Below are positions 14,848 to 23,768 of a stretch of DNA of 28,778 nucleotides, one piece after another. Within the stretch, counting starts at the first letter, position 1; every line of letters begins with the position of its first letter. The notes beneath the pieces are model-generated. The model made no database searches and had not been told where the DNA came from. It worked only from the letters and a program-made list of their open reading frames with translations. Origin of the DNA: an uncultured Lachnospiraceae bacterium (lineage in GTDB: Bacteria > Bacillota > Clostridia > Lachnospirales > Lachnospiraceae); contig CAJUIO010000043.1 of assembly GCA_910586025.1 (NCBI GenBank), forward strand, positions 1-28,778, in the 5' to 3' direction. Both the position numbers and the translations under genes were made by a program.

Positions 14848-14892
14848 CAGAGCATTTTAACACGATTCATGCGGGTTTTCAAGTTACCTTTG

Positions 14893-14921
14893 TTGAAAAT
14901 CCCGCAGGCATATGCTAGAAT
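14893..14921 (+). promoter_or_regulatory. Sigma-A promoter of the solute-binding protein/hybrid kinase operon
   Basis: TTGAAA (14893-14898), a 17-bp spacer and TAGAAT (14916-14921) form a near-consensus promoter, with TGC before the -10 giving an extended TGn element. Transcription would start near 14928, some 46 nt before the ATG at 14974. It supports the downstream ATG as the true start of the lipoprotein gene. Confidence 0.8.
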
Positions 14922-14973
14922 AAGAGGAATTGAAAGGGAGAGGGCGGAGGGGTCCGCGAAAGGAGACAGAATT

Positions 14974-16434
14974 ATGAGGAAGACAGGGAGAGTGACGAAA
15001 GGCTTATGCCTTGCAGCGGTTTTGATGTTTGGCCTGACAGGATGTGGAGATAAGAGCCCGCTTGATCCCGGGGATCCGGTGTCGCTTACCGTATGGCATT
15101 ATTATAATGGTTCACAGCAGACGGCCTTTGATTCGCTTGTGGAGGAGTTTAATGATACAGTGGGCCGGGAAAAGGGCATTTATGTGCAGGGCTATTCCCA
15201 GGGGTCGGTTTCCGATCTTGAGACGGCGGTGAGGGATGCCATTGAGGGAAAGGTGGGAGCAGATGCCATGCCTGACATTTTTTCCTCCTATGCGGATACG
15301 GCCTATGAGGTGGAGCAGGCGGGCGCTTTAGCCAATCTCTCCGATTATCTGAATGAGGAGGAGCTTGACCAGTACGTGGATTCCTATATCGAGGAGGGAT
15401 GCATTGCCGCTGACGGCACACTGAGGATTTTTCCCACGGCTAAGTCCACGGAGATCATGATGATCAACAAGACGGACTGGGAGCCCTTTGCGCAGGCCGC
15501 AGGCGTATCTCTGGACGACCTTGGGACCATGGAGGGCGTGACTGAGGTGGCACAGGCCTATTACGAGTGGACGGACAGTCTGACGCCTGACGTGCCGGAG
15601 GACGGAAAGGCCTTTTACGGCAGGGATGCGGCTGCCAATTATTTTATTATCGGCATGCAGCAGCTTGGCGTGGAGATCTTTCAGGTGGAGAACGGAGAGA
15701 TGACTCTGAATGTTCCCAGGGAAGAGATCCGGCGGCTGTGGGAGAATTATTATGTGCCCATGGTGAAAGGGTACTTTGGGGCATACGGCTCCTTCCGCTC
15801 CGATGACGTGAAGACGGGAGATCTTCTGGCCTATACGGGTTCCACCGCTTCCGCCATGTATTTTCCCGACCAGGTGGAGCTTGATGACGGAGGACATCCC
15901 ATTGATTATGTCGTGATGACGGCACCCGTATTTGAGGGGGCATCGCACTATGCCGTGCAGCAGGGCGCCGGGATGGTGGTCGGAAAATCAGATGAAAAGC
16001 ACGAGTATGCCGCCGTGGAATTCTTAAAATGGTTTACCCAGGCCGATCACAACCTGCGGTTCGGGTGCGTGTCCGGCTATCTTCCGGTCAGGAAGGAGGC
16101 GGGCAGCAGACAGAAGCTGGACCAGGTGATTGCGGAGCATGAGCTGGTGGTGGCTCCCAAGACGTATGACTGCCTGACCACCGTTTTTGACGGGATGGAA
16201 GGCATGACTCTGTATACGAACAAGAGCTTTGAAAACGGTTCCGCTGCAAGGAAGGTTCTGGAATATAATCTTTCGGACCGGGCAGCTGCCGACAGGGAGA
16301 AGGTGGTGGAGGCCCTCAACCAGGGAAAGAGCCTGGAGGAAGCGGCGGCTCCCTTTGTGACGGAGGAATCCTTTGAGGAATGGTACGCTTCTTTTTGCGA
16401 TGCATTGAATCAGGCTGTGGAGAAGAAGGGATGA
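14974..16434 (+). CDS. Lipoprotein extracellular solute-binding protein (family 1)
   Basis: The 486-residue protein has a lipoprotein signal peptide with lipobox LTGC (Cys24), so it should be tethered outside the membrane. The mature part starts VSLTVWHYYNGSQQTAFDSLVEEFN, the typical opening of family 1 solute-binding proteins of carbohydrate ABC transporters. Later family-like segments include the AVEFLKWFTQ region. The ATG at 14974 is supported by AAAGGAGA just upstream and by the promoter at 14893-14921; a longer frame reading back to 14833 would cross that promoter. No permease or ATPase gene follows. Instead, a hybrid kinase begins one base after the stop, so the protein may present its ligand to the kinase (as ChvE does to VirA or LuxP to LuxQ) rather than serve uptake. 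The ligand is unknown. Confidence 0.88.
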   Translation: MRKTGRVTKGLCLAAVLMFGLTGCGDKSPLDPGDPVSLTVWHYYNGSQQTAFDSLVEEFNDTVGREKGIYVQGYSQGSVSDLETAVRDAIEGKVGADAMPDIFSSYADTAYEVEQAGALANLSDYLNEEELDQYVDSYIEEGCIAADGTLRIFPTAKSTEIMMINKTDWEPFAQAAGVSLDDLGTMEGVTEVAQAYYEWTDSLTPDVPEDGKAFYGRDAAANYFIIGMQQLGVEIFQVENGEMTLNVPREEIRRLWENYYVPMVKGYFGAYGSFRSDDVKTGDLLAYTGSTASAMYFPDQVELDDGGHPIDYVVMTAPVFEGASHYAVQQGAGMVVGKSDEKHEYAAVEFLKWFTQADHNLRFGCVSGYLPVRKEAGSRQKLDQVIAEHELVVAPKTYDCLTTVFDGMEGMTLYTNKSFENGSAARKVLEYNLSDRAAADREKVVEALNQGKSLEEAAAPFVTEESFEEWYASFCDALNQAVEKKG

Positions 16435-16435
16435 G

Positions 16436-19400
16436 ATGGGAGAGAAGAGGAGAGTAAGAAAGAAGACAAGTATATTCAGGTTTTTTCTGGTTCCGCTGAT
16501 CGGGATCATGCTGGTTCAGAGCATGATCACCATCGGAACACTTGTGGTCCGGAAAACTGCGGGGATGCTGCAGGATTATGCGGGCGGCATGATGAGCCGT
16601 CTGGTGGAAAACAGAAAGGTGATTCTGCAAAATGACATGAATCAGCGCTGGGCATCCGTCCATAAACAGGAGATGCTGGTTGGCGGGTATCTGAAGCAGA
16701 TCCTGGAACGGGAAAATGCGGATCTCGGGGAGCTTTTCGAATCAAAGGAAATACAGGACGAATTTCTGGAGCTGCTTTTCCCGGAATGTCTGGATCTGCT
16801 GCAAAACAGCTCCACAACAGGGATATTTTTTGTTCTGGCCGGGCAGGATGCGCAAAGCGCCGGGGAGTATTCCGGTTTTTTTATCAGAGATTCCGACCCT
16901 GACACGAATCCTGCCAACTATACGGATCTTCTGCTGGAAAGGGGGAGCAAGAACCTTTCCAGACAATGGAACATTCCTCTTGATACCAACTGGACCACCT
17001 TTTTCCATATGGACGGTCAGGGACAGAACGCCTCCGACAGTTATTTTTACGAGCCGTGGAGGGCCGGGACGGAGTATGTGGATGCGGCAACGGAGGATCT
17101 TGGCTATTGGGCTCTTCCCTTTTCCCTTGGAGAGGGGACGGCCGATTCCTATGAAATGATCACATATTCCTTTCCCCTGCGGTACGAGGGACAGGTATAC
17201 GGCGTGCTGGGTGTGGAAATCTCAAGCCGAAATCTCTATGACTATTTTCCCGTGGCCGAGCTGAACGAATCTCAGCAGTCAGGGTACATGCTGGCGGTCA
17301 GAGAGAGTGAAGACAGTTATATTCCTCTGGTGGGAAAGGGCGTTCTCTATGACAGGATCCGGGCCATGAACGGCAGGTTCGTCCTGGAGGAGACAGACTA
17401 TGGCAATCTGTCACTGGTTCAGGATGCCAGGCTGGACGGACAGGGAATTTACGCGGTAGTCTGTCCCTTGAAGATATACAGCAACAATGTGCCCTACGAG
17501 TATACGGACTGGGTGCTCCTTGGCCTGAACACGGAAGACGAGCTTTTCGGGATGAGCCGCCAGCTCTATATCTGGATGGTGGTTGCCGTTCTCGTCGGGC
17601 TTGGCTTTGGCGTGATTGGAATCTACATACTGGTGAGACATCTGACCAGACCGGTTCAGCGTCTCATGCAGAGCATCAGCGGGGGATGGGAGGGACTTGC
17701 GCAGTTCGAGGCCTCCAATATTCAGGAGATAGATTCCCTGTATGATGTGGTGCGGGATCTGACCGGGCGGCAGAAGGAAGCGGAAAATATTCTTCTGGAG
17801 GAGAAGGAGCGTTACAAGATCGCCCTGGAGTCCTCCAAGGACATCTTTTTTTCCTTTAATCCTCAGACACATATTCTGGACATTGTAAATCATGAGACCA
17901 TGAGCGGGCAGTGGGAATGCCAGGAATACGAGAGCGGTTTTATTGATCCTGACTTTATTTATGAGGCAGACAGGGAGAATGCCATCAAAGCGATGCAGCA
18001 AAAGGAAGATAAGCTGTATGCGGAGTTCCGTCTGAAATGGCCTCAGGATTCGGACTATTTATGGGTGGCGCTGTCGGGAGGAGCGGTCTATGATACGGAC
18101 GGCAGACGCTGGAAGATCGTGGGAAGCATCCGGGATATTCAGGAGCAGAAGGAGAGAGAGGCCGAGCAGTTTCGAAAAAATACCACGGACGGCATTACGG
18201 GGCTTCTTGCTTTCAGCGCCGGTATGGACCGCATCAGGGAATGCCGCAGGATGAGGCAGGACGGCATCATGGCCAATCTGCTTCTGGATCGTCTCAAGGA
18301 GACGAACGAAAAGAACGGCATCCTGTTTGGGGATATGATCCTGGAGGAAATCGGTATCCTGATCCATACAAGATGCGAGCAGCTTGCCGGAGAAACAGGC
18401 CGGAGGGTGATTGCGCTGCGGCATGACGGGGATGAGTTTGTCCTGTGGCTGGAGGGTGCGTCAAAAGATGAGGCGGAGGAGTTTGTAAGCAGTCTGCTGG
18501 GACGGATTGAGGAGGGATTTGAATCGGCCAGGATTCATGTCGAGATGCATGCCGGCCTGGTTTCGGGAGAAAACGAGCCGGATGCAAGGGTTGTGGCCCG
18601 CAGGGCCAAGCTGGCAAGAAGCCATGTGATACCCGGCGGCATCAGGCAGTATGTCTTTTATGAGGATATTCCGGAAAAGGAGAGATCGGTTCTGCCTGCG
18701 CTTCTGGGGAGAGAGATCAGCAGCCTGAATTACGGGGAGGATGTGAGTCTGGTATCCCTGGCGCTGAATCTGTTCGGAAAGGGAGATGATTTTCCGGCGC
18801 AGATGACCCTGATGGTTCGTAAGATCGGCAGATTTTATAAGGCCCGCGGCGTTCTGGTTTCTGTTCTTCGGGCGGACTTTAATTCCAGCTATGTGGAATA
18901 TCAGTGGTATGAGGACAGGGAAGAGGCCGCAGAAAGCGTAAGGAAGTACAGGGAAGAGGAGAAGGACGTTTTCTATGACTGGCTGGGGGAAAAAGAGGTA
19001 CGGTATTTTTCGGAGGAAGACAGCGGGCGGGAGGTAATCCGGTGCTTCCTCGGGATCAGGGAGGGCGAGAGCGGTGTCGTGCTTGCCATGTATGAAAGTG
19101 GAAGCTATATGGGAAATATCTGTATTCTCGGTATGGACGAAAAGCTTTTGGAGGATCCGGAGGAATATCAGAATCTGGCGGAGCTTGGAAGGGTCATTCA
19201 AAGCCAGCTGAATCAGCGGCAGTCGGATATTGCCAGCAGGGCCAAGTCGGAATTCCTTTCCCGGATGAGCCACGAGATCCGCACCCCTATGAACGGCATT
19301 ATCGGAATGACTGCCATTGCCCTGCAGAAGGATCAGAGCAGGGAGAGGGTCATGGACTGCCTGCAGAAAATACAATCCTCCTCGGATTATCTGTTGGGGC

Positions 19401-20368
19401 TTATCAATGACATTCTGGATATGTCAAAGATCGAGAGCGGTAAGATGAGACTGGAGCCTGTCAATTTTAATATACATGAGATGCTGGATACGATCAGGGA
19501 GCTGATCACGCCTCAGGCTGCGGGAAAAGAAATTGAGTTTCTGCAGAAGGCGGAGCTGAGCCACAGCTGGTTTGTGGCGGACAGGATGAGGATCAGCCAG
19601 GTGCTCATCAATCTTCTGGGAAATGCGGTGAAATTCACTCCGGCCAAAGGCCGTGTGACGCTGACCGTGCGGGAGATGGAAAACAGCGGCGGCCGGGTTG
19701 TCGTTTATTTTGCGGTGAGTGATACCGGGGTGGGAATTGCAAAGGAGGACCAGGACAGAGTGTTCCGCTCCTTTGAGCAGGCCTCAGGAAGGAATCCCTC
19801 CAAGCAGCAGGGAACCGGGCTTGGACTTTCCATCAGCAGCCGTCTGATCCAGATCATGGGAAGCAATATCCATCTTGACAGCGAGCCGGGAGAGGGAAGC
19901 ACCTTCAGCTTTTCCATTCCCATAAAGCTTGGAGAGAGCATGGAGCAAAAGGAACAGCAGGAGGAGATCTCCTTTGACGGCTGCCATATTCTGGTGGTGG
20001 AGGACAATGAGCTGAATGCGGAGATTGCAAGGTGCCTTTTGGAGGAGCGCGGGTTTAAGGTGCATCATGCCGGCGACGGCGCACAGGCGGTGGAGCGTAT
20101 CGGCAATACGCCTCCGGGCACCTATGACGTGATTTTGATGGATATCATGATGCCGGTGATGGACGGGCTGGAGGCTACCCGCACGATCCGGAGCATGGAG
20201 CGGGAGGACTGTCATACCATACCCATTATCGCAATGTCGGCAAACGCCTTTGACGATGATCTGAAAAAGTCTGTGGAATGCGGCATGAACGGACATTTGT
20301 CCAAGCCCGTGGAGGTGGATAAGCTCTACCAGACTCTGGATGAGGTGATCAGGAGCAGGAAAGGATAA
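16436..20368 (+). CDS. Multidomain hybrid sensor histidine kinase (Cache-PAS-GGDEF-GAF-HisKA-HATPase-REC)
   Basis: The 1310-residue protein reads: TM1 (about 13-38), large extracytoplasmic Cache-like sensor (about 40-370), TM2 (about 377-400), HAMP-like linker, PAS (about 459-580), GGDEF-like domain (about 582-745), GAF-like region (about 755-930), HisKA with SHEIRTPMNG (phospho-acceptor His946), HATPase with NLLGNAVKFT (near 1058), DTGVGI and GTGLGLSIS, and a C-terminal receiver with VVEDNELNAEI, LMDIMMPVMDG (Asp1236) and a conserved Lys in LSKPVE. The GGDEF signature is DGDEF (664-668), with the first Gly lost and no RxxD site, so cyclase activity is uncertain. There is no Hpt or DNA-binding output domain, so phosphate must pass to a partner encoded elsewhere. 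It starts one base after the solute-binding protein stop, implying a shared mRNA and joint sensing. Confidence 0.9.
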   Translation: MGEKRRVRKKTSIFRFFLVPLIGIMLVQSMITIGTLVVRKTAGMLQDYAGGMMSRLVENRKVILQNDMNQRWASVHKQEMLVGGYLKQILERENADLGELFESKEIQDEFLELLFPECLDLLQNSSTTGIFFVLAGQDAQSAGEYSGFFIRDSDPDTNPANYTDLLLERGSKNLSRQWNIPLDTNWTTFFHMDGQGQNASDSYFYEPWRAGTEYVDAATEDLGYWALPFSLGEGTADSYEMITYSFPLRYEGQVYGVLGVEISSRNLYDYFPVAELNESQQSGYMLAVRESEDSYIPLVGKGVLYDRIRAMNGRFVLEETDYGNLSLVQDARLDGQGIYAVVCPLKIYSNNVPYEYTDWVLLGLNTEDELFGMSRQLYIWMVVAVLVGLGFGVIGIYILVRHLTRPVQRLMQSISGGWEGLAQFEASNIQEIDSLYDVVRDLTGRQKEAENILLEEKERYKIALESSKDIFFSFNPQTHILDIVNHETMSGQWECQEYESGFIDPDFIYEADRENAIKAMQQKEDKLYAEFRLKWPQDSDYLWVALSGGAVYDTDGRRWKIVGSIRDIQEQKEREAEQFRKNTTDGITGLLAFSAGMDRIRECRRMRQDGIMANLLLDRLKETNEKNGILFGDMILEEIGILIHTRCEQLAGETGRRVIALRHDGDEFVLWLEGASKDEAEEFVSSLLGRIEEGFESARIHVEMHAGLVSGENEPDARVVARRAKLARSHVIPGGIRQYVFYEDIPEKERSVLPALLGREISSLNYGEDVSLVSLALNLFGKGDDFPAQMTLMVRKIGRFYKARGVLVSVLRADFNSSYVEYQWYEDREEAAESVRKYREEEKDVFYDWLGEKEVRYFSEEDSGREVIRCFLGIREGESGVVLAMYESGSYMGNICILGMDEKLLEDPEEYQNLAELGRVIQSQLNQRQSDIASRAKSEFLSRMSHEIRTPMNGIIGMTAIALQKDQSRERVMDCLQKIQSSSDYLLGLINDILDMSKIESGKMRLEPVNFNIHEMLDTIRELITPQAAGKEIEFLQKAELSHSWFVADRMRISQVLINLLGNAVKFTPAKGRVTLTVREMENSGGRVVVYFAVSDTGVGIAKEDQDRVFRSFEQASGRNPSKQQGTGLGLSISSRLIQIMGSNIHLDSEPGEGSTFSFSIPIKLGESMEQKEQQEEISFDGCHILVVEDNELNAEIARCLLEERGFKVHHAGDGAQAVERIGNTPPGTYDVILMDIMMPVMDGLEATRTIRSMEREDCHTIPIIAMSANAFDDDLKKSVECGMNGHLSKPVEVDKLYQTLDEVIRSRKG

Positions 20369-20382
20369 GACAAGGAGTAAAG

Positions 20383-20910
20383 ATGTCAGGGAAACATTCT
20401 GTGTGGAAAATACCTTCGGCCTTCCTGACGGGAGCCGGCCTTGCGGCGCTTTGTACCCTCCGGTTCGGAGCGGGTCTTCGGACTGCGCTCCTGTCAGCGC
20501 TTTTGTGCGTGCTTCTGGCGGCCGCCCTTGAGGATCTGACGTACAGGAGGATTCCGGACTGTCTTGTGCTGGCGGTGATCGTGATTTCCTTTTTGTCCGC
20601 CCCGCTGTTTCCGCAGACGGGTTGGGGAGAGAGAATTCCGGGGATCTTCGTCATCTCCCTGCCGCTTCTTGCACTCAGTCTGCTTGTGCCGGGTGCTTTT
20701 GGCGGCGGGGACATAAAGCTGACGGCGGCCAGCGGCCTGTTTTTGGGCTGGCGGCTTAACCTGCAGTCCTTTGCTCTGGCAATGTCCGCTGCGGGACTTT
20801 GCGCCGTATTCATGCTGGTGTCCGGAAAGGCGGGACGAAGATCCGGGATTGCCCTGGCTCCGTTTCTGTGCCTGGGTATGTCGGCGGCTATATTTCTGTG
20901 GTACGAATGA
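20383..20910 (+). CDS. A24-family prepilin peptidase (short form)
   Basis: The 175-residue polytopic protein has the two aspartate motifs of type IV prepilin peptidases: EDLTYRRIPD (Asp51) and GGGDIKL (Asp110). These enzymes cleave prepilin leader peptides at the inner face of the membrane. It lacks the N-terminal methyltransferase part of PilD and so resembles the short CpaA/TadV type. AAGGAG (20372-20377) lies 5 nt before the ATG. It starts 14 bp after the hybrid kinase and may be on the same mRNA. No pilin, assembly ATPase or secretion gene is in the window, so its substrates must be encoded elsewhere. Confidence 0.88.
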   Translation: MSGKHSVWKIPSAFLTGAGLAALCTLRFGAGLRTALLSALLCVLLAAALEDLTYRRIPDCLVLAVIVISFLSAPLFPQTGWGERIPGIFVISLPLLALSLLVPGAFGGGDIKLTAASGLFLGWRLNLQSFALAMSAAGLCAVFMLVSGKAGRRSGIALAPFLCLGMSAAIFLWYE

Positions 20911-20962
20911 CCCCTGCCGGAAGGTATGGCGGCATATCATAAATAAGAAAGGAAGAAAGAAT

Positions 20963-22639
20963 ATGAAATTTAAGGACATGCCCTACAAGAGGGTGGAGAA
21001 GGATGCGATGGAAAAAGAATTTTCCGGGCTCATGGAGGATTTTAAGAATGCCTCCTCCGGGGAAGAGCAGTTCGAGGTTCATAAGAAATATTATGAGGTT
21101 ACGGACGGGATTGGAACGAACATGACCATTGCGAACATCCGCCATGACGTGGACACAACGGATTCCTTCTACGACGGAGAGAAAAATTACTATGATGAGA
21201 TCGGACCTGTGATTGACAATCTGAGGATTTCTTATAACAGGCAGCTCTATGATTCTCCGCACCGGGAATATCTGGAGGGAAAGATCGGACCGGTGGCGTT
21301 CAAAAATATGGAGATCAGCTTTAAGGCCTTTGACGAGAAGCTGATTCCCCTTATGCAGGAGGAGAATAACCTGGTAACGAGCTACAACAAGCTGATCGCC
21401 GGCGCAAAGATCGACTGGGAGGGTGAGACCCTGAATCTGTCGCTGATGACGCCTTATCTCTCCCACGTTGACAGACAGGTTCGTATCCGCGCCTGGGAAA
21501 AGTATACGGCCTTTTTTGAGGAGAATGCGGATAAGCTGGATGAGATTTTCGACAAGCTTGTGAAGAACCGCACGGCTCAGGCAAGAGAGCTGGGCTACGA
21601 GAATTATATCGAGCTTGGTTATTACCGCATGAACCGGAACTGCTACGGCAGGAAGGAAGTGGAGAACTTCCGCAGACAGGTGAAGGAGGTCTGGGTTCCC
21701 TTTGTGACAAGGCTCAACGAGAGAAGAAGACAGCGCCTCGGACTTGACAAGCTGGCCTACTATGATGAGAAGGTTTATTTCCTAAACGGCAATCCCAAGC
21801 CCACGGGAACACCACAGGAGATCCTGCAGGCAGGACAGAAGATGTATTCCGAGCTCTCTAAAGAGACGAAGGAATTCTTTGATTTCATGATGGAGAATGA
21901 GCTTTTTGACGTGCTGGGCAGAAAGACAAAGAGAGCGGGCGGTTATATGACATATTTGCCTGACTACAATTCGCCCTTTATCTTTGCCAACTTTAACGGC
22001 ACAAGCGGGGATGTGGATGTGATCACACATGAGTGCGGACATGCCTTCCAGGGCTTCATCAGCGGAAAGGATCCCATCAGAGAGCATTCGGACATCACCA
22101 TGGAGACGGCGGAAATTCATTCCATGTCCATGGAATTTTTCACGGAGGGGTGGATGGACCTGTTCTTTGGAGACAGAAAGCAGGATTATATAGACATGCA
22201 TCTTGAGGATTCCGCGGCGTTTATTCCCTACGGCTGTATGGTGGACGAGTTCCAGCACATTGTGTATGAGAACCCGGACATGACCCCGGATGAGAGAAAT
22301 GCTGCATGGAGGCATCTGGAGGAGGAATATAAGCCGCATCTGGATTACGTGGATAACAAGCGCTTTGGAGCGGGCGGCTACTGGCAGAGGCAGCTTCACA
22401 TTTATAATTATCCTTTCTATTATATCGACTACTGCCTGGCACAGACCTGTGCGCTGCAGTACAAGGTATGGATGGATGAGGATTATAAGGAGGCGTGGAA
22501 GAGCTATCTCAGGCTCTGCGGACTGTCGGCAAGCGATTTCTATACCAATATGCTGAGAGAAGTGGGATTAAAGCTGCCCTTTGAGGACGGCTGCATGAAG
22601 GATATGGCGGATAAGCTGCAGCAGAAGCTTCAGGGGTAA
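20963..22639 (+). CDS. M3-family oligoendopeptidase (PepF-like)
   Basis: The 558-residue cytoplasmic metallopeptidase has the zinc motif HECGH (His356, Glu357, His360) and a third ligand, probably Glu384, in TAEIHSMSMEFF, 28 residues after the first His as in PepF. Length and overall pattern match clostridial M3 oligoendopeptidases, which cut short peptides in the cytosol. The ATG at 20963 follows GGAAG by 7 nt; the frame opens earlier, but upstream codons overlap the prepilin peptidase gene. No signal peptide is present. It lies 52 bp after the prepilin peptidase and 20 bp before the LacI-type gene; a functional link with either is not evident. Confidence 0.9.
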   Translation: MKFKDMPYKRVEKDAMEKEFSGLMEDFKNASSGEEQFEVHKKYYEVTDGIGTNMTIANIRHDVDTTDSFYDGEKNYYDEIGPVIDNLRISYNRQLYDSPHREYLEGKIGPVAFKNMEISFKAFDEKLIPLMQEENNLVTSYNKLIAGAKIDWEGETLNLSLMTPYLSHVDRQVRIRAWEKYTAFFEENADKLDEIFDKLVKNRTAQARELGYENYIELGYYRMNRNCYGRKEVENFRRQVKEVWVPFVTRLNERRRQRLGLDKLAYYDEKVYFLNGNPKPTGTPQEILQAGQKMYSELSKETKEFFDFMMENELFDVLGRKTKRAGGYMTYLPDYNSPFIFANFNGTSGDVDVITHECGHAFQGFISGKDPIREHSDITMETAEIHSMSMEFFTEGWMDLFFGDRKQDYIDMHLEDSAAFIPYGCMVDEFQHIVYENPDMTPDERNAAWRHLEEEYKPHLDYVDNKRFGAGGYWQRQLHIYNYPFYYIDYCLAQTCALQYKVWMDEDYKEAWKSYLRLCGLSASDFYTNMLREVGLKLPFEDGCMKDMADKLQQKLQG

Positions 22640-22659
22640 TAACCATTGGAGGGAAAAAA

Positions 22660-23706
22660 TTGGTCACGTTAAAGGAAATAGCCAGAGAATGTAATGTTTC
22701 ACCGACTACAGTATCAAACATCCTCAACGGGAAGCCAAAGGTCAGCCAGGAGACGAGGCAGAGAGTGCTGGAAACCATCGAGAGAAGAGGGTATCGGCCA
22801 AATTATATCGCACAGGGGCTGCGGAAACAGAAAACCCAGATGATCGGGATTATTGCGGAGGATATCGCACAGTTTACGACACCCGGGATCGTGGAGGGCA
22901 TTATGAGCTACTGCGAGGAGAGAGGATACCGCACCATTGTCAAGAATCTTCGTCTCTATGCCAGATGGAGGGATTCCTGGTATGAAAACGAGAGCCGGTA
23001 TCATTCCATTCTGGACCCCACCCTGAAGGAGCTCAATTCCATTATGGTGGACGGGATCATATATATTGCCGGACATGCCAGAATCATACACTGTTTTTCG
23101 GAGGATTTTAAAATACCGGCAGTGATGGCGTATGCGATTGACAGCAATCCGGCAATTCCCTCCGTACTGATTGATGATGAGGCAAGTGCCTATGAAATGA
23201 TAAAATACATGATTTCCAGGGGGCACCGCAGGATAGGGGTGATCGGAGGAAAGGTTAACAATATCCATACACAGCAAAGGCTTCTGGGCTATCAGAAGGC
23301 TCTGTTTGAGGAGGGAATCCTGTTTAACCCTTCCTGGATCCGATATGCCGGCTGGGAGCAGGAGGGCGCTTACGAGGAGGCAAAGGAGCTTCTGAAAACG
23401 GACGTGACGGCGGTGTTCTGCATGGCGGACAGAATGGCGGGAGGCGTTTACCGCTATCTGGATGAAAAAGGCCTGCGTGCGGGAGTGGATATAGCGGTGG
23501 CCGGTTTTGACAATCAGGATATCGCCGAGTATTTTGTGCCGGGCCTTACCACCACGGCGCTTCCCTTAGGGGAGATCGGCCATACCTCCGTGCACATCCT
23601 TCTGGATCAGATGGAGGGCAGGGAGGAGAAGGCGAGAGAGGAGAAGCCCAGGCGGATCTATATTCCCTGCACCTTTGTGGAGAGGGATTCTGTTCATCGG
23701 ATATAA
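22660..23706 (+). CDS. LacI-family transcriptional regulator
   Basis: The 348-residue regulator has an N-terminal helix-turn-helix (LKEIARECNVSPTTVSNIL) and hinge helix region, then a periplasmic-binding-like sugar sensor domain (about 60-340) with GHRRIGVIGG and the VAVAGFDNQDIAEYF motif. The family usually represses sugar-use genes until a sugar binds. The start is TTG at 22660, with GGAGGG (22648-22653) 6 nt before it, and gives the standard MVTLKEIA opening. Residues about 90-125 (ARWRDSWYENESRYHS) form an unusual insertion-like stretch in the sensor domain. It is followed by the esterase-GH43 gene with a candidate operator between, so it probably controls hemicellulose genes. The inducer is unknown. 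Confidence 0.93.
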   Translation: MVTLKEIARECNVSPTTVSNILNGKPKVSQETRQRVLETIERRGYRPNYIAQGLRKQKTQMIGIIAEDIAQFTTPGIVEGIMSYCEERGYRTIVKNLRLYARWRDSWYENESRYHSILDPTLKELNSIMVDGIIYIAGHARIIHCFSEDFKIPAVMAYAIDSNPAIPSVLIDDEASAYEMIKYMISRGHRRIGVIGGKVNNIHTQQRLLGYQKALFEEGILFNPSWIRYAGWEQEGAYEEAKELLKTDVTAVFCMADRMAGGVYRYLDEKGLRAGVDIAVAGFDNQDIAEYFVPGLTTTALPLGEIGHTSVHILLDQMEGREEKAREEKPRRIYIPCTFVERDSVHRI

Positions 23707-23748
23707 AAACCTCTATAATATTCTATTCTAAAAGGTAAAACGTTAAAC
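23691..23748 (+). promoter_or_regulatory. Promoter and candidate LacI-type operator of the esterase-GH43 gene
   Basis: A perfect -10 box TATAAT (23714-23719) lies 17 bp after a weak -35 (TGTTCA, 23691-23696) that overlaps the end of the regulator gene. At 23735-23748, around the predicted transcript start, is GTAAAACGTTAAAC, an imperfect dyad centred on CG, the usual form of LacI-family operators. Repressor bound there would block initiation or early elongation. Autoregulation of the LacI gene by this site is less likely because it is downstream. Confidence 0.6.
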
Positions 23749-23768
23749 AAATGAAAGAAGGTATGAAA

